A stretch of DNA of 64,000 nucleotides from Chelatococcus sambhunathii (GTDB taxonomy: Bacteria > Pseudomonadota > Alphaproteobacteria > Rhizobiales > Beijerinckiaceae), in assembly GCF_001418005.1 (NCBI RefSeq), contig NZ_LIOL01000012.1:1-64000 (forward strand), read 5' to 3'. The notes beneath the pieces were generated by a model. That model was not told where the DNA came from and ran no database searches. It was given only the letters and a program-made list of their open reading frames with translations. Made by a program: the position numbers and the translations under genes. Positions 44,576 to 53,173 of this stretch are shown piece after piece. How positions within the stretch are numbered: the first letter of the stretch is position 1; every line of letters starts with the position of its first letter.

Positions 44576-45030
44576 CAGAACGGCACCTCCGCGTCGGCGT
44601 CGGCTGCCATGGCGTGCATGGCGTCCTGGAAGCCGCCGACGGCGACCTCGATGAGCGTGAGCACCTGCGCCTCCGTGAGGTCGGAGAAGCGCGCCTGCCA
44701 GCCGATTTCCTCCATGATCTCGGCGACCGGCTTCATGGCGGCGCGGATCGCCGCCTTCTCCTGTTCGGTGAGATCAACCATGGCCCAGCGCTCCCGCGCC
44801 AAGCGCGTCCAGAAGCCGTGGCAGGCCATCGAGCAGAACCAGACCGAGGGGCGCGGTTGCCCCGGGCGCGTACGCGCCCAGTTCGATGATTTTGGCGGCG
44901 AAGCCGCCGGGCGCACCGGGTCGAACCAGCCAAAGCCACGGGTGGGTCGCCGGCAGACAGCACAGAGCGTTCCACGCGGATGCCAGAGCCGCCGCCGGTC
45001 CTCGGCCGTGGTGGGGGAAACAGATGCCAT
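44575..45030 (-). CDS. DUF6511 zinc-finger protein
   Basis: The 151-residue protein has a CxxC...CxxxC zinc-like element (LCAVCRRP and FCSMACHGFW) in its first 75 residues and the DUF6511 signature at the end (IMEEIGWQARFSDLTEAQVL, LIEVAVGGFQDAM). The family occurs in Rhodobacterales phage replication clusters. Its stop overlaps the nuclease ATG by one base. Biochemical role unknown. Confidence 0.82.
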   Translation of the reverse strand: MASVSPTTAEDRRRLWHPRGTLCAVCRRPTRGFGWFDPVRPAASPPKSSNWARTRPGQPRPSVWFCSMACHGFWTRLARERWAMVDLTEQEKAAIRAAMKPVAEIMEEIGWQARFSDLTEAQVLTLIEVAVGGFQDAMHAMAADADAEVPF

Positions 45031-45033
45031 GGC

Positions 45034-46737
45034 TCATGCCGCCCTCCCTATGGCTGCTTCGGGCGCGGCATCGGCCGCGCCGAAGACGAGGGAGCGGATA
45101 GCGTCGCGGTTGAAGCGAAAGGCCAGCAGCGCCGATGCCTGATAGCGGGTGAGCCCGAAATCCTGCCGGTACTCCGGCGGCAGGAAGGCAAGCTGCCGGT
45201 CGGTGGGCGGCTGGTTCAACCAGCTGCGCGTCTTGTGGGCGCTCTCGTCGCTCTCATGCTCGTTGAGCCAATCGTCGGCCGCCGCGAGGCAAACGGTGCG
45301 TTCGCCCACGGCCAACAGATGAGGCCGCTGCTTCTGCAGACCGCCGATGCCGTACCACCGGCCGTTCAGGAAGAAGACACCGCCCCAGGCATTGAAGCCG
45401 TTGGCGATGAGCGCGGCATCGTCGCCGAAGAGATCGCACCAACGGAAACTCGACCGCTTCAGGAGGTCGATCTCGGACATCACGAAGTCGCCGAGCGGCG
45501 CTGCTTCGCCGCCTTCGGGACGCTCCCAGACATGACCGCACAGCGGGCATTCGATGGTGGCGAGCGGCACGATGGCGCCGCAGTCCGGGCAATCCTTAGT
45601 GGGCGCTTCGCCGGAGGGCTCGCGACCGTTTAGGTCGACGTCCTGCTCCAGCGAACCGTGCAGCAGGGTCGAGGTGCCGAAATCCAGCACGATGCAGTCG
45701 GTCTTGATGACGCCGGGATGCTCCTCGGGCGAGACCGTGCGCAGGCCCCGGCCGACCATCTGAATCATGGTCGACTTGTAGGAGCTCGGCCGCAGCAGCA
45801 CGACGCAGCCCGTCGGCGGATGATCCCAGCCCTCGGTCAGTACCGCGACATTGACGACGACCCGCAGCTCTCCGGCGGCGTAGGCGTCGAGGGTCGTCTT
45901 GCGGTCGGTATCGGCCATGTCGCCGTGGATCAGCCCAGCGGCGACACCGGCCGCGTTGAAAGCGGCGGTCACGTTGCGCGCGTGGTCCACGGTCGAGCAG
46001 AACACCACCGTCTGGCGCTCGCCCGCCTTTTCCCGCCAGTGGCGGATGACGGAGTGCGTGACCGGCGAACGGTTCATGATCGCGTCGACCTCGGCCATGT
46101 CGAAATCGTCTGCCGTGCGGCGCACCTTGGTGAGCTGGTCCTGGACGCCGACATCGATCACGAAGGTTCGCGGCGGCACGAGATGGCCGGACGCGATCAG
46201 CTCCCCGATCCGGATCTGATCGGCGACGTTGGAGAACACCGGGCGCAGACCGCGCTTGTCGCCCCGATTGGGCGTCGCCGTGACGCCGTAGACCCGGCAC
46301 TCGGGATTGCGCTGCAGCGCGGCGTCGATGATGCGGCGATAGCTGTCGGCGGCCGCGTGGTGCGCCTCGTCGATGACCAGGAGGTCGAGCGCGGGCAGCT
46401 GGTCGAGATTGCCCGTACGCGCCAGCGTCGGCACCATCGCGAAGGTGACCTGTCCAGCCCACGACTTCTCCTTCGCATCGACGACCGAGGTCGTGATCTT
46501 CGGGTTCACCCGCCCGAACTTGCTGCGGTTCTGAGCGGTCAGCTCGTCGCGGTGGGCGAGCACGCAGGCCTTGGCGCCCGTGCTCTTCGGGGTTTCGCCG
46601 ACCATGCGACCGACGACGCCTGAGAGCATGATCGTCTTGCCGGCTCCGGTCGGGGCGACGCCGAGGGTGTTTCCGTGTTCGTGGAGCGCGCGGACGCTGC
46701 GCTCGACGAACTGCTTCTGGCGGGGACGCAGCAGCAT
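45034..46737 (-). CDS. Superfamily 2 DEAD/DEAH helicase
   Basis: The 567-residue helicase has all main motifs: GVAPTGAGKTIMLSGV (Walker A, about 27), LLVIDEAHHAAADSYRRI (motif II), YGVTATPNRGDKRGL (motif III), HGDMADTDRKTTLDAYAAGE and NVAVLTEGWDHPP (motif V), STMIQMVGRGLRT (motif VI). A zinc element follows (CPDCGAIVP and CPLCGHVW). The C-terminal 150 residues are specific to phage helicases of this kind. ATG 46737 (MLLRPRQKQFVE) is the true start. It likely acts in phage replication or recombination with the neighbouring Sak4-like protein. Confidence 0.9.
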   Translation of the reverse strand: MLLRPRQKQFVERSVRALHEHGNTLGVAPTGAGKTIMLSGVVGRMVGETPKSTGAKACVLAHRDELTAQNRSKFGRVNPKITTSVVDAKEKSWAGQVTFAMVPTLARTGNLDQLPALDLLVIDEAHHAAADSYRRIIDAALQRNPECRVYGVTATPNRGDKRGLRPVFSNVADQIRIGELIASGHLVPPRTFVIDVGVQDQLTKVRRTADDFDMAEVDAIMNRSPVTHSVIRHWREKAGERQTVVFCSTVDHARNVTAAFNAAGVAAGLIHGDMADTDRKTTLDAYAAGELRVVVNVAVLTEGWDHPPTGCVVLLRPSSYKSTMIQMVGRGLRTVSPEEHPGVIKTDCIVLDFGTSTLLHGSLEQDVDLNGREPSGEAPTKDCPDCGAIVPLATIECPLCGHVWERPEGGEAAPLGDFVMSEIDLLKRSSFRWCDLFGDDAALIANGFNAWGGVFFLNGRWYGIGGLQKQRPHLLAVGERTVCLAAADDWLNEHESDESAHKTRSWLNQPPTDRQLAFLPPEYRQDFGLTRYQASALLAFRFNRDAIRSLVFGAADAAPEAAIGRAA

Positions 46738-46744
46738 GGCCGCC

Positions 46745-47344
46745 TCACTGCGCCCAGGACGGGCGCGTGCCCGCCGCCGGTGCTGAAGATTGGGACATGG
46801 AGGGCTGGGAAGGCTGAGCCTGCGGCTGCGCTGCCACACCGGGCACGCCACCCATGAGAGCGGCATACTCCTTGTGATCCGGCGTCACGGCCGCGCGGAT
46901 CTCGTTTTTCTCCTCGCCGTTGGTGTCGGTGCCAATGTCGATCCGCGCCACGAACTCGAGCCCGTCGAGATCGGCAAAGCCGCTGATGCGACGGGCGGCC
47001 TGGGCCTGAGCGGACGTGTCCTTGTCCGAAATGCCGCGCGCAGAGTTGAGCATGCCGCGGATCAGGCTGCGGCCCATGTTCGCCCAGTCCGGCCCCTTGG
47101 GGCTGTAGAGCCCGATCAGGGTGAAGATCTTGCGCCGGGCGTAGGGCCCTTCGAGAACCGTGAACTCGCCCGAGAGATAGACCGAGCCGGTGGTTCCCCG
47201 CGTGGCGTATCCGCCGGTCCAGCCCTGCGCCGGATCGTCGAATCCGCCCGGGCGGATCGTCAGGCGCACCTTGGCCAGCGTGCCCTTGGGGATGATGCTG
47301 CTGTTCTGCTTGGCGTCGTTGAAGTCGTTCCAGGATCCAGACAT
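46745..47344 (-). CDS. Probable phage ssDNA-binding protein
   Basis: The 199-residue protein (MSGSWNDFNDAKQNSSIIPK) has a beta-rich core (GSVYLSGEFTVLEGPYARRK, GLEFVARIDIGTDTNGEEKN) and a low-complexity Gln/Pro/Ser tail (AAQPQAQPSQPSMSQSSAPA) ending in aromatic SWAQ, the layout of single-stranded DNA-binding proteins. It lies between the helicase and Sak4-like ATPase. Assignment is by architecture and context; no exact family name is claimed. Confidence 0.6.
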   Translation of the reverse strand: MSGSWNDFNDAKQNSSIIPKGTLAKVRLTIRPGGFDDPAQGWTGGYATRGTTGSVYLSGEFTVLEGPYARRKIFTLIGLYSPKGPDWANMGRSLIRGMLNSARGISDKDTSAQAQAARRISGFADLDGLEFVARIDIGTDTNGEEKNEIRAAVTPDHKEYAALMGGVPGVAAQPQAQPSQPSMSQSSAPAAGTRPSWAQ

Positions 47345-47361
47345 GACTGGGGTCTCCTCGT

Positions 47362-48252
47362 TCAGGCGTCTTCGGAATGGGTGGGGGCGTCGGAGGTCGG
47401 CGCCGTCGCGGCCGGGGGCGGGCTGCGATAGGCCAGCCGCTCGAAGGCGGGCTTCACGGGCCCGCGGATCTTGGCCATCAGGCGGCCGAGATGAGGCTCC
47501 TCGATCAGGTCGAGACGGCCGGATCGATCCTTCGCCGGGAAGTTCCAGGGGTTGATCGTCTGGCAGACGAAGGCACGGTACGGCGCGCCGGACTCGTCCT
47601 TGATCTCCGCCATCGTCAGGACTTCATCGACGATGCCCGGCAGCTCGAGGCCGGTCTTCGAGCCGTCGATCTGCGGCTGGAAGATGCGCCGATTGAAGTC
47701 GTCGAGCTTCTCGTCGAGGATCCCGACGAACCAGACGTTCTTCGCCCGCGTGTGCTGGAGATGCGTGAGCCACGCGATCATCTCGCGGCCGTGCAGACCG
47801 TAGGCGCCGCGGACATCGGGCCTGCCGGTCTTCTCCGAGAATGCCTCGGGCTGCCCCTTGCACCATTGGAAGCAGAGCCGCCCGGCGACGGTGATCGAGT
47901 CGATGAAGACCGTGTGGTAGCAGTCGAGCGAAGCCGGATCGCCGAAGCGCTCGCACACCGCCGCGAAGTGGGCCTCGCTGTAGACCTGGTCGTCCCGCAG
48001 CGCCGGATTGGGGCCGCCGATGAAGACCGCGAAATCACGGCACTCGGTCCATGTGCGCGGCCGGACGCTGTCGCCGGACCATCCCTCGATGGCGAGGTCG
48101 CCCGCCTCCAGGTCGATGAACAATGTAGTGGCGGGGTCGAGCGTCCAGAGAAGGCTGGTCTTGCCGATCCCGGACTTGCCGAAGATCGTGCCCTTGACGC
48201 CGCGCGGCTCGGCGAGACGCTGGTCGGCGGAAATGATCGGGAGGGCCATCAC
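47362..48252 (-). CDS. Sak4-like phage recombinase ATPase
   Basis: The 296-residue RecA-fold ATPase has Walker A GTIFGKSGIGKTSLLWTLD (about 21-39) and TTLFIDLEAGDLAIEGW, then Walker B-like HTVFIDSITVAGRL (about 112). This matches Sak4/AAA_24 phage single-strand annealing ATPases, which partner with an SSB in phage recombination. The adjacent ssDNA-binding-like gene and Cas4-like exonuclease fit a complete recombination module. It overlaps the following 98-residue gene by four bases. Confidence 0.84.
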   Translation of the reverse strand: MMALPIISADQRLAEPRGVKGTIFGKSGIGKTSLLWTLDPATTLFIDLEAGDLAIEGWSGDSVRPRTWTECRDFAVFIGGPNPALRDDQVYSEAHFAAVCERFGDPASLDCYHTVFIDSITVAGRLCFQWCKGQPEAFSEKTGRPDVRGAYGLHGREMIAWLTHLQHTRAKNVWFVGILDEKLDDFNRRIFQPQIDGSKTGLELPGIVDEVLTMAEIKDESGAPYRAFVCQTINPWNFPAKDRSGRLDLIEEPHLGRLMAKIRGPVKPAFERLAYRSPPPAATAPTSDAPTHSEDA

Positions 48253-48545
48253 TTGCCTCCCTTCGCCGCGATCAGGGCGTCGATCGCGACGTCCGCTCCC
48301 AGCGCGCCGGCCTTGCGGGCCTCGTCGTGGAGGGTGCGCACCGCGTCGATCTCGCGGTAGAGCGCCGATGCCCGCTCGTTCAGCCCGATGAGGGCGAAGG
48401 CCAGGTCGTCGATCGAGGCCGCCCCGACCGGCTTGACGGTCTCGTCGCGACGCTCGCCAAGGGCCGGCACCCGGATGGTCTCGGGCAGCTTGTCCAGCCC
48501 GTAATGGTGCTCGCGGAGCACCGCGAGCTTCTTCGTGATGCTCAT
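48249..48545 (-). CDS. Phage hypothetical protein, helical
   Basis: The 98-residue protein (MSITKKLAVLREHHYGLDKL, ERASALYREIDAVRTLHDEA) is mostly helical with a basic end (IAAKGGK). No domain recognised. It overlaps both neighbours by four bases, so it belongs to the recombination operon. Confidence 0.7.
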   Translation of the reverse strand: MSITKKLAVLREHHYGLDKLPETIRVPALGERRDETVKPVGAASIDDLAFALIGLNERASALYREIDAVRTLHDEARKAGALGADVAIDALIAAKGGK

Positions 48546-49030
48546 GACGTCACCTCGGTGTTCAGGGAAAGACGGAAGCTGGGCTTGCCGGTGCGGACGG
48601 TGCGCGCGTCCTCGAAGGCGGAGCGGATGTGGCTCGGCCAGGCCGCGAACTTGCGCTCGGGCACCTTGATCGCGACATCGACGTATTCGGTAGGGTCGTC
48701 GCCCTCGGCCCGGATGCGTTCGACGAGGGCGGCGAGCTTGTCCTGGTCCCAGTCGACGCGCTTCGGCAGATCGGCGATAACGGTGACCGCGCCGTCATCG
48801 AAGCGGACCGTGCCGGTGTCCTTGCCGGCAGCCTGGCGCGCTGCGTGGGCACGATCGCCGTACTTGAGCGCGACGGCCCCATCGAGCCAGTCGCAGACGG
48901 TCTTGGCGCGACGCAGAGCATCCGCGGCCTCGTCCTGCAAGAGGACGAGCTGCTCGGCGGGCAGAGCGGCGATGTCGCCGACGGCCATGCGCCGGAGCTC
49001 ATCAAGGGAGATGCGGTTGGAGATCATCAT
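48542..49030 (-). CDS. Phage hypothetical protein
   Basis: The 162-residue protein (MMISNRISLDELRRMAVGDI, LVLLQDEAADALRRAKTVCD) has a helical N-terminal half and a beta/alpha C-terminal half (YVDVAIKVPERKFAAWPSHI, RTGKPSFRLSLN). No family is recognised. I start at ATG 49030; the frame upstream to 49186 is an antisense-like extension through the HTH gene. First translated with the HTH gene upstream. Confidence 0.7.
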   Translation of the reverse strand: MMISNRISLDELRRMAVGDIAALPAEQLVLLQDEAADALRRAKTVCDWLDGAVALKYGDRAHAARQAAGKDTGTVRFDDGAVTVIADLPKRVDWDQDKLAALVERIRAEGDDPTEYVDVAIKVPERKFAAWPSHIRSAFEDARTVRTGKPSFRLSLNTEVTS

Positions 49031-49040
49031 CACCACCCCC

Positions 49041-49250
49041 TCACGCCGCAGGCTTGCTGGGGTGGTCGGCAGTGCTCGCCCGGATCTGCTCGCGCTCGTA
49101 CTCCTCGACGTCTTCGAGGCGGTACACGACGCGACCGCCGAGCTTGACGAAGCGCGGGCCTTCGCCCGTCCAGCGCCAGCGCTCAAGCGTGCGGTGGCTG
49201 ATGTTCCAGCGCGCAGCCAGGTCGATCTGGTTGAGGTGTTTCGTAGCCAT
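49041..49250 (-). CDS. Excisionase-like helix-turn-helix protein
   Basis: The 69-residue protein (NQIDLAARWNISHRTLERWR, then GPRFVKLGGRVVYRLEDVEE) has a winged-helix MerR/Xis-type fold: HTH at residues 6-28 and wing near 35-48. It is closely similar to the product of 57785-58000 (long blocks such as ISHRTLERWRW and GGRVVYRL identical). It leads the leftward early operon and may regulate it. Confidence 0.85.
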   Translation of the reverse strand: MATKHLNQIDLAARWNISHRTLERWRWTGEGPRFVKLGGRVVYRLEDVEEYEREQIRASTADHPSKPAA

Positions 49251-49351
49251 TTGTGTCTCCTTCGGTTTTGGTCGAAAACCTGCGGAGACGATGGCTGGCC
49301 GGGAGGGAGAAAACCGACCCGGTCAGAGAGAGAAGAACAGAGAGAATTTCG

Positions 49352-50296
49352 TCAGAGCGCGAAGCCCCAGAGACCGTTCTCGGACTTCAGATAAGGTTCG
49401 AGGTCTGCCCATCGCTGCGCGCCAAATGCTTGACGCAGCGTCTTCGCGCTGGAATGGGCATGATCAAGGAGTTCCCGAGCGCTGAAGCGTCGGCCGTCCT
49501 GGTGTCCCTCAACCAGCTTGCGAATGATGGCGATATGGATGTCCGACTTGAGATCAATCGTGACGTTGCCATGGATGGTGAGTCGCTGCCCGCTCGGTGA
49601 GAGGGACAGGGGCGTATGAGGGCTGACAGCGGGTGTGCCATCGAGAGGTGCCGATAGGATTTCAGGGCTGACCGCCATTCCGTCATCGAAATCGATGGCA
49701 TCGCCGATTTACACGACGAGGTGCCCCGGCAGCCCCGGTTCATGGAGCCGACCACTGGGCGTGCTGGTCAAGAGAATGCGGACATGGGGTGTTGGTCGCC
49801 TTCGGGCCGCATCAGCCACATCTGCCCAAATCCTCCGGTCCGAAAGGCGGCGCGCGAACCAGATCGGGACCCGCTGCGGGCGACGGCCGATGCGCGCGTC
49901 GCCAAGCTCCCACAAAGCTCGTGGAACGAGCGCTCTGGCACCGCCACGGGACGCAATGTCCAGCCCGACCAGCAAGCGGGCGAAAAGGACCGGGAAGTCC
50001 ACCCCGTAGACTCCCATCCGCTCTTTCGGGACATCGACCCAGCCAGCAGACGGGCTGAAGTATCCGTAGCCGTTCCGTTCCGAGGACCAGGACAGGGAAA
50101 CCGGCTCGTCTTCGAAATCAGCCAGTGAGGCGGCCGCCGCGTTATGGCCATCGGGACGCAGCACATTCGCCGCCAGCAATTTCTCCGCGCTGTTGGCGTG
50201 ATAGTCGGAGAGCACGGCGCCGGCGACTTTGGCATCCGCGCTCTCCACGATTGAGAGGAGCAGATCAACCGCCCTCCGATCAATCGACAACGACAC
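49352..50296 (-). pseudogene. Unknown phage gene broken by an in-frame TAA
   Basis: Two same-frame ORFs, 50296-49709 and 49678-49352, are separated only by TAA (49711-49709) and an open stretch reading IGDAIDFDDG before the next Met. Read through, the protein is 314 codons: MSLSIDRRAVDLLLSIVESA at the start, VRILLTSTPSGRLHEPGLPG near the break, and RFSARELLDHAHSSAKTLRQ at the end, a possible HTH region. The natural join (GHLVV-stop-IGDAIDFDDGMA) suggests a single gene with a nonsense mutation. The start overlaps the upstream gene by 17 nt. Function unknown. Confidence 0.62.
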
Positions 50297-51467
50297 CGCC
50301 GTCTCCGGAAAGGATGCCCCAGCGCCGGAGATACTTTTCGCCGATCAGCTGCTCCTCTTCGGTCTGGTCCTTGAGATTGCAGCCATGCGGCATCGTGATC
50401 GTCAACGGCAGCGTCCGACCGCGCTTGGCATCGCCCTTGGGATGGAACTTGATGGAGAGTTTGGCCTGCGTCGCCACCCAACCGCCGGCCAGCGGATCAT
50501 TGGCGCCGAACCGCTCCGCCGACATGCTCCAGATGGTGCGGTCGGCCTTCCGGAGACATTCCAGCGTGACGCGCTCGCCGACATTGTCGATGGGCATCAG
50601 GCGCAGCTGCTTGACCTCGACGGACTCGATCCCGTCCTCCGGATCGGTCGGAAAGTCGAAAGGATGAACCAGAACCGCGAGGTCGTAGGTGCGGAAGGGC
50701 ACCTTTTCGCTCTGGAACTCGATCCCCAGCAGGTCGCGCGCCATGAAGCGAACCATCTCCTCGCGGCTCTCGCGGTCGTTGGCGACGACCTCGATGACCC
50801 CGGTCGCCGGCTCGTAGGTCATGGCCGCTTCAAACACGGGACGGCGAGCGCGGCGGACGAGCGTCCCCGCGTCATCGAACGCCAGGAAATCGTCGAGAAG
50901 GCCTTCGCGGTAAATCGCGATCTGGACAAGCTCGCAATCCTCGCCGTCGAAGGTCGGTCGGTAGCGCCCGAAAATATCGATGTGGATGTTGTTGGAAGCG
51001 AACCGTTCGCGCAGCGCCGCCTTGAAGGCATTGATGGATGCCTCGTCCCGCCGCAGATCGAGGTTAGGCTCGCCGATGAACCCGTCCCAGCTCCGACCAC
51101 GGCGCCGCTCATCGGTGTAACGGACCTCCTAGGCATGGCGGAACCGAACCGGTTCGTTCAGGAACATCCAGAGCGCACGCGCATGGCCATTTGCCAGATC
51201 ATCGAGCACCGTGCGGTCGTCGATCACGCTGTAGAGTGCGGTCTGCCCCGCATCATCGGCCAGGGCGCTCACCCGCTCGGCGTCATTGACGATGCGGGCG
51301 CGGGCTTCGTCGTCCAATTCGTCGACGGCCCGCAAAGTGACGCGGGCGACTTCCGGCTCGGGCGCCTCCCAATCGACCTCGGTCGGAAGCTCGATGCCGG
51401 TGTGGTGGAAATAGGCCTGCAGCGACGAGGCAGGCATGTTGCGGATGAAACTCGTCACTGAGGCCAT
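50280..51467 (-). pseudogene. Unknown phage gene broken by an in-frame TAG
   Basis: An ORF from ATG 51467 ends at TAG (51131-51129) after FLNEPVRFRHA. The same frame continues without a stop for 283 codons (EVRYTDERRRGRSWDGFIGE onward) but has no ATG/GTG until 50837. Charge and sequence flow (RHA-stop-EVRYTDERR) point to one 395-codon gene. Residues past the stop include SNNIHIDIFGRYRPTFDGED and VEVKQLRLMPIDNVGERVT, beta-rich. No family recognised. The stop sits inside TAGGAGG, itself a good ribosome site, so reinitiation at a non-standard codon cannot be excluded. Confidence 0.62.
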
Positions 51468-51479
51468 GATCGGTTCTCC

Positions 51480-51719
51480 TTAGCCCTTGATGTTGCGGGG
51501 GTCGTTCCCGTGGGAATCGGACTGGCCGATCCGGCCGTCCTGGTTGTGGATCTTGAACTCCGTCCCTGCGTTGCGGCTGATCTCCCGCCCACGGTCGATC
51601 GCCTCCCGCTTCGTGTCGAAGTGTCCGCTGGCGCGCTCGGCGCCGCCGCGGCGGACGTCCCATCCTCCACTGGGATTGGGGACCACGTGATGGGTGCCCG
51701 ATCCTTTGCCCTTGGCCAT
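51480..51719 (-). CDS. DUF2188 protein
   Basis: The 79-residue protein has the DUF2188 core: HHVVPNPSGGWDVRRGGAER (about 10-29), FDTKREAIDRGREISRNAGT and FKIHNQDGRIGQSDSHGNDP. The family is small, basic and of unknown function, common in phages and mobile DNA. It is the first leftward gene from the control region at 51.7-51.9 kb. Confidence 0.85.
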   Translation of the reverse strand: MAKGKGSGTHHVVPNPSGGWDVRRGGAERASGHFDTKREAIDRGREISRNAGTEFKIHNQDGRIGQSDSHGNDPRNIKG

Positions 51720-51786
51720 GAGTGTCTTCTCCGTTTCATGGATCGATGCGCGACCATCGCAGCCGCGACTCCCAGCTTGCCATCAT

Positions 51787-51815
51787 ATGTCCGAAAATAT
51801 GTCCGAAAATCGGAC
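51787..51815 (+). promoter_or_regulatory. Repressor operator: tandem 12-mers plus palindrome
   Basis: ATGTCCGAAAAT is repeated in tandem (51787-51798 and 51799-51810). The second copy forms the perfect palindrome GTCCGA-AAA-TCGGAC (51801-51815). It lies between divergent genes and 15 nt upstream of the -35 box below, so it is a likely binding site of the XRE-ImmA regulator. Confidence 0.6.
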
Positions 51816-51829
51816 GATCAAGGAAAAAA

Positions 51830-51858
51830 TTGACGCGAAGAGTTCGATGCGCTATTAT
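51830..51858 (+). promoter_or_regulatory. Sigma70-type promoter for the XRE-ImmA gene
   Basis: TTGACG (51830-51835) and TATTAT (51853-51858) are separated by 17 bp, near consensus. The start codon is at 51917, giving a leader of about 50 nt. It is the best promoter match I found in the window. Confidence 0.75.
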
Positions 51859-51916
51859 CCACCGGTCGACGGCCGTCTGGCCGCCGACAGCTTTTGATTC
51901 ACGTGCCAGGTGACGG

Positions 51917-53158
51917 ATGGGCAAGATGAGCGACGCGGTACAGCTTGGGCTTCGACTGCGGGCAACGCGCGAGCGCCGCGGCCTGAGCCAGCAGGCCGTG
52001 GCGGATGCTCTCGGACTTCCGCGAACGGCCGTTACCAACATGGAATCGGGGAACCGGGCGGTATCGACGCTGGAGCTCACGAAGCTTGCAGCGCTCTACG
52101 GCCAGTCCACGGCGTTCTTTCTATCCCCGAACGAGGAAGCGGAGGACCTGTCGATAGTCCTCCATCGGGCGCTGCCGGAGATGGCCGGGTCGCCCGAGAT
52201 CGACCAGGAGGTACGCCACATCCTCGACCTCTATCGGGAAGGCGCCGGACTCCGGGGCCTACTTGGTCAGGCGATCGAGCTCACCGTGCCCAACTATGCC
52301 GCCCGACTGTCCTCGGTTGGCGACGCGATACGGCAAGGCGAGGCCGTTGCGAAGGAGGAGCGGCGGCGTCTCGGTCTCGGCATCGCTCCGATTGTCAACA
52401 TGGCAGAGACGATCAGCGAGCAAGGGATCTGGACGGCCGCAACCGATCTGCCGGACGGCCTTTCCGGACTGTTCGTGAACCATCCGTCGATCGGCCTTGC
52501 GATCCTCGTAAACGTTCAGCATTGGCCCGTTCGACGGCGCTTTTCCTATGCTCACGAGTATGCCCACGCGCTCTTCGATCGCGAGGAGACGGTCACGACC
52601 ACGCGGCGCGAGAATGCCACGGAGCTGGTCGAGAAGCGCGCGAATGCCTTTGCTGCCGCGTTTCTCATGCCGGCTGAAGGCATGCTCGACGAGCTGCGCC
52701 AACTGGACAAGGGGCAGCCGAGCCGGCTGGCTCAGATCATCTTCGACGTGGCTGGAAACAAGGGCATCGAGGCTGAAATCCGCCCCCGTCCCGGATCGCA
52801 GGCGATCACCTATCAGGACGTGGCGTCGCTCGCGCGCCATTTTGGTGTGAGCTATGAGGCCGCCGTCTGGCGCCTGAAGAGCCTCAACCATATCAGCGCG
52901 GCCGAGACTGCAACGCTCATCGATCAGAAGGAGATGGGCAAACGATACATTCGGCTGTTCGGGTTCTTCGACCTGCTCGACGAAGGAGAGGCTCCCCCGC
53001 CACCGGAGCAGGAACTGCGCAGCCAATTGATGCGGCTCGCCATCGAGGCATACCGTCAGGATGAGATTTCGCGCGGTCGTCTCCTTGAGCTCGCCAGAAA
53101 ACTCGACGTCGACGGTGCCGAGCTCCTTGAGCTCGCGGATGCGACGCGGACGGACTGA
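51917..53158 (+). CDS. XRE-family regulator with ImmA/IrrE metallopeptidase domain
   Basis: The 413-residue protein has an N-terminal HTH_XRE domain (about 8-62: GLRLRATRERRGLSQQAVAD, ALGLPRTAVTNMESGNRAVS) and a central ImmA/IrrE zinc protease domain with RFSYAHEYAHALFDREE (HExxH, about 211-217) and EKRANAFAAAFLMPAEGM. Such fusions act as protease-controlled repressors, for example of mobile elements, or as antitoxins. It is followed 15 nt later by a PIN nuclease, a recurring pairing that suggests a toxin-antitoxin or prophage-maintenance unit. The upstream operator fits autoregulation. Confidence 0.9.
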   Translation: MGKMSDAVQLGLRLRATRERRGLSQQAVADALGLPRTAVTNMESGNRAVSTLELTKLAALYGQSTAFFLSPNEEAEDLSIVLHRALPEMAGSPEIDQEVRHILDLYREGAGLRGLLGQAIELTVPNYAARLSSVGDAIRQGEAVAKEERRRLGLGIAPIVNMAETISEQGIWTAATDLPDGLSGLFVNHPSIGLAILVNVQHWPVRRRFSYAHEYAHALFDREETVTTTRRENATELVEKRANAFAAAFLMPAEGMLDELRQLDKGQPSRLAQIIFDVAGNKGIEAEIRPRPGSQAITYQDVASLARHFGVSYEAAVWRLKSLNHISAAETATLIDQKEMGKRYIRLFGFFDLLDEGEAPPPPEQELRSQLMRLAIEAYRQDEISRGRLLELARKLDVDGAELLELADATRTD

Positions 53159-53173
53159 TGGCGAGAACAGCAC

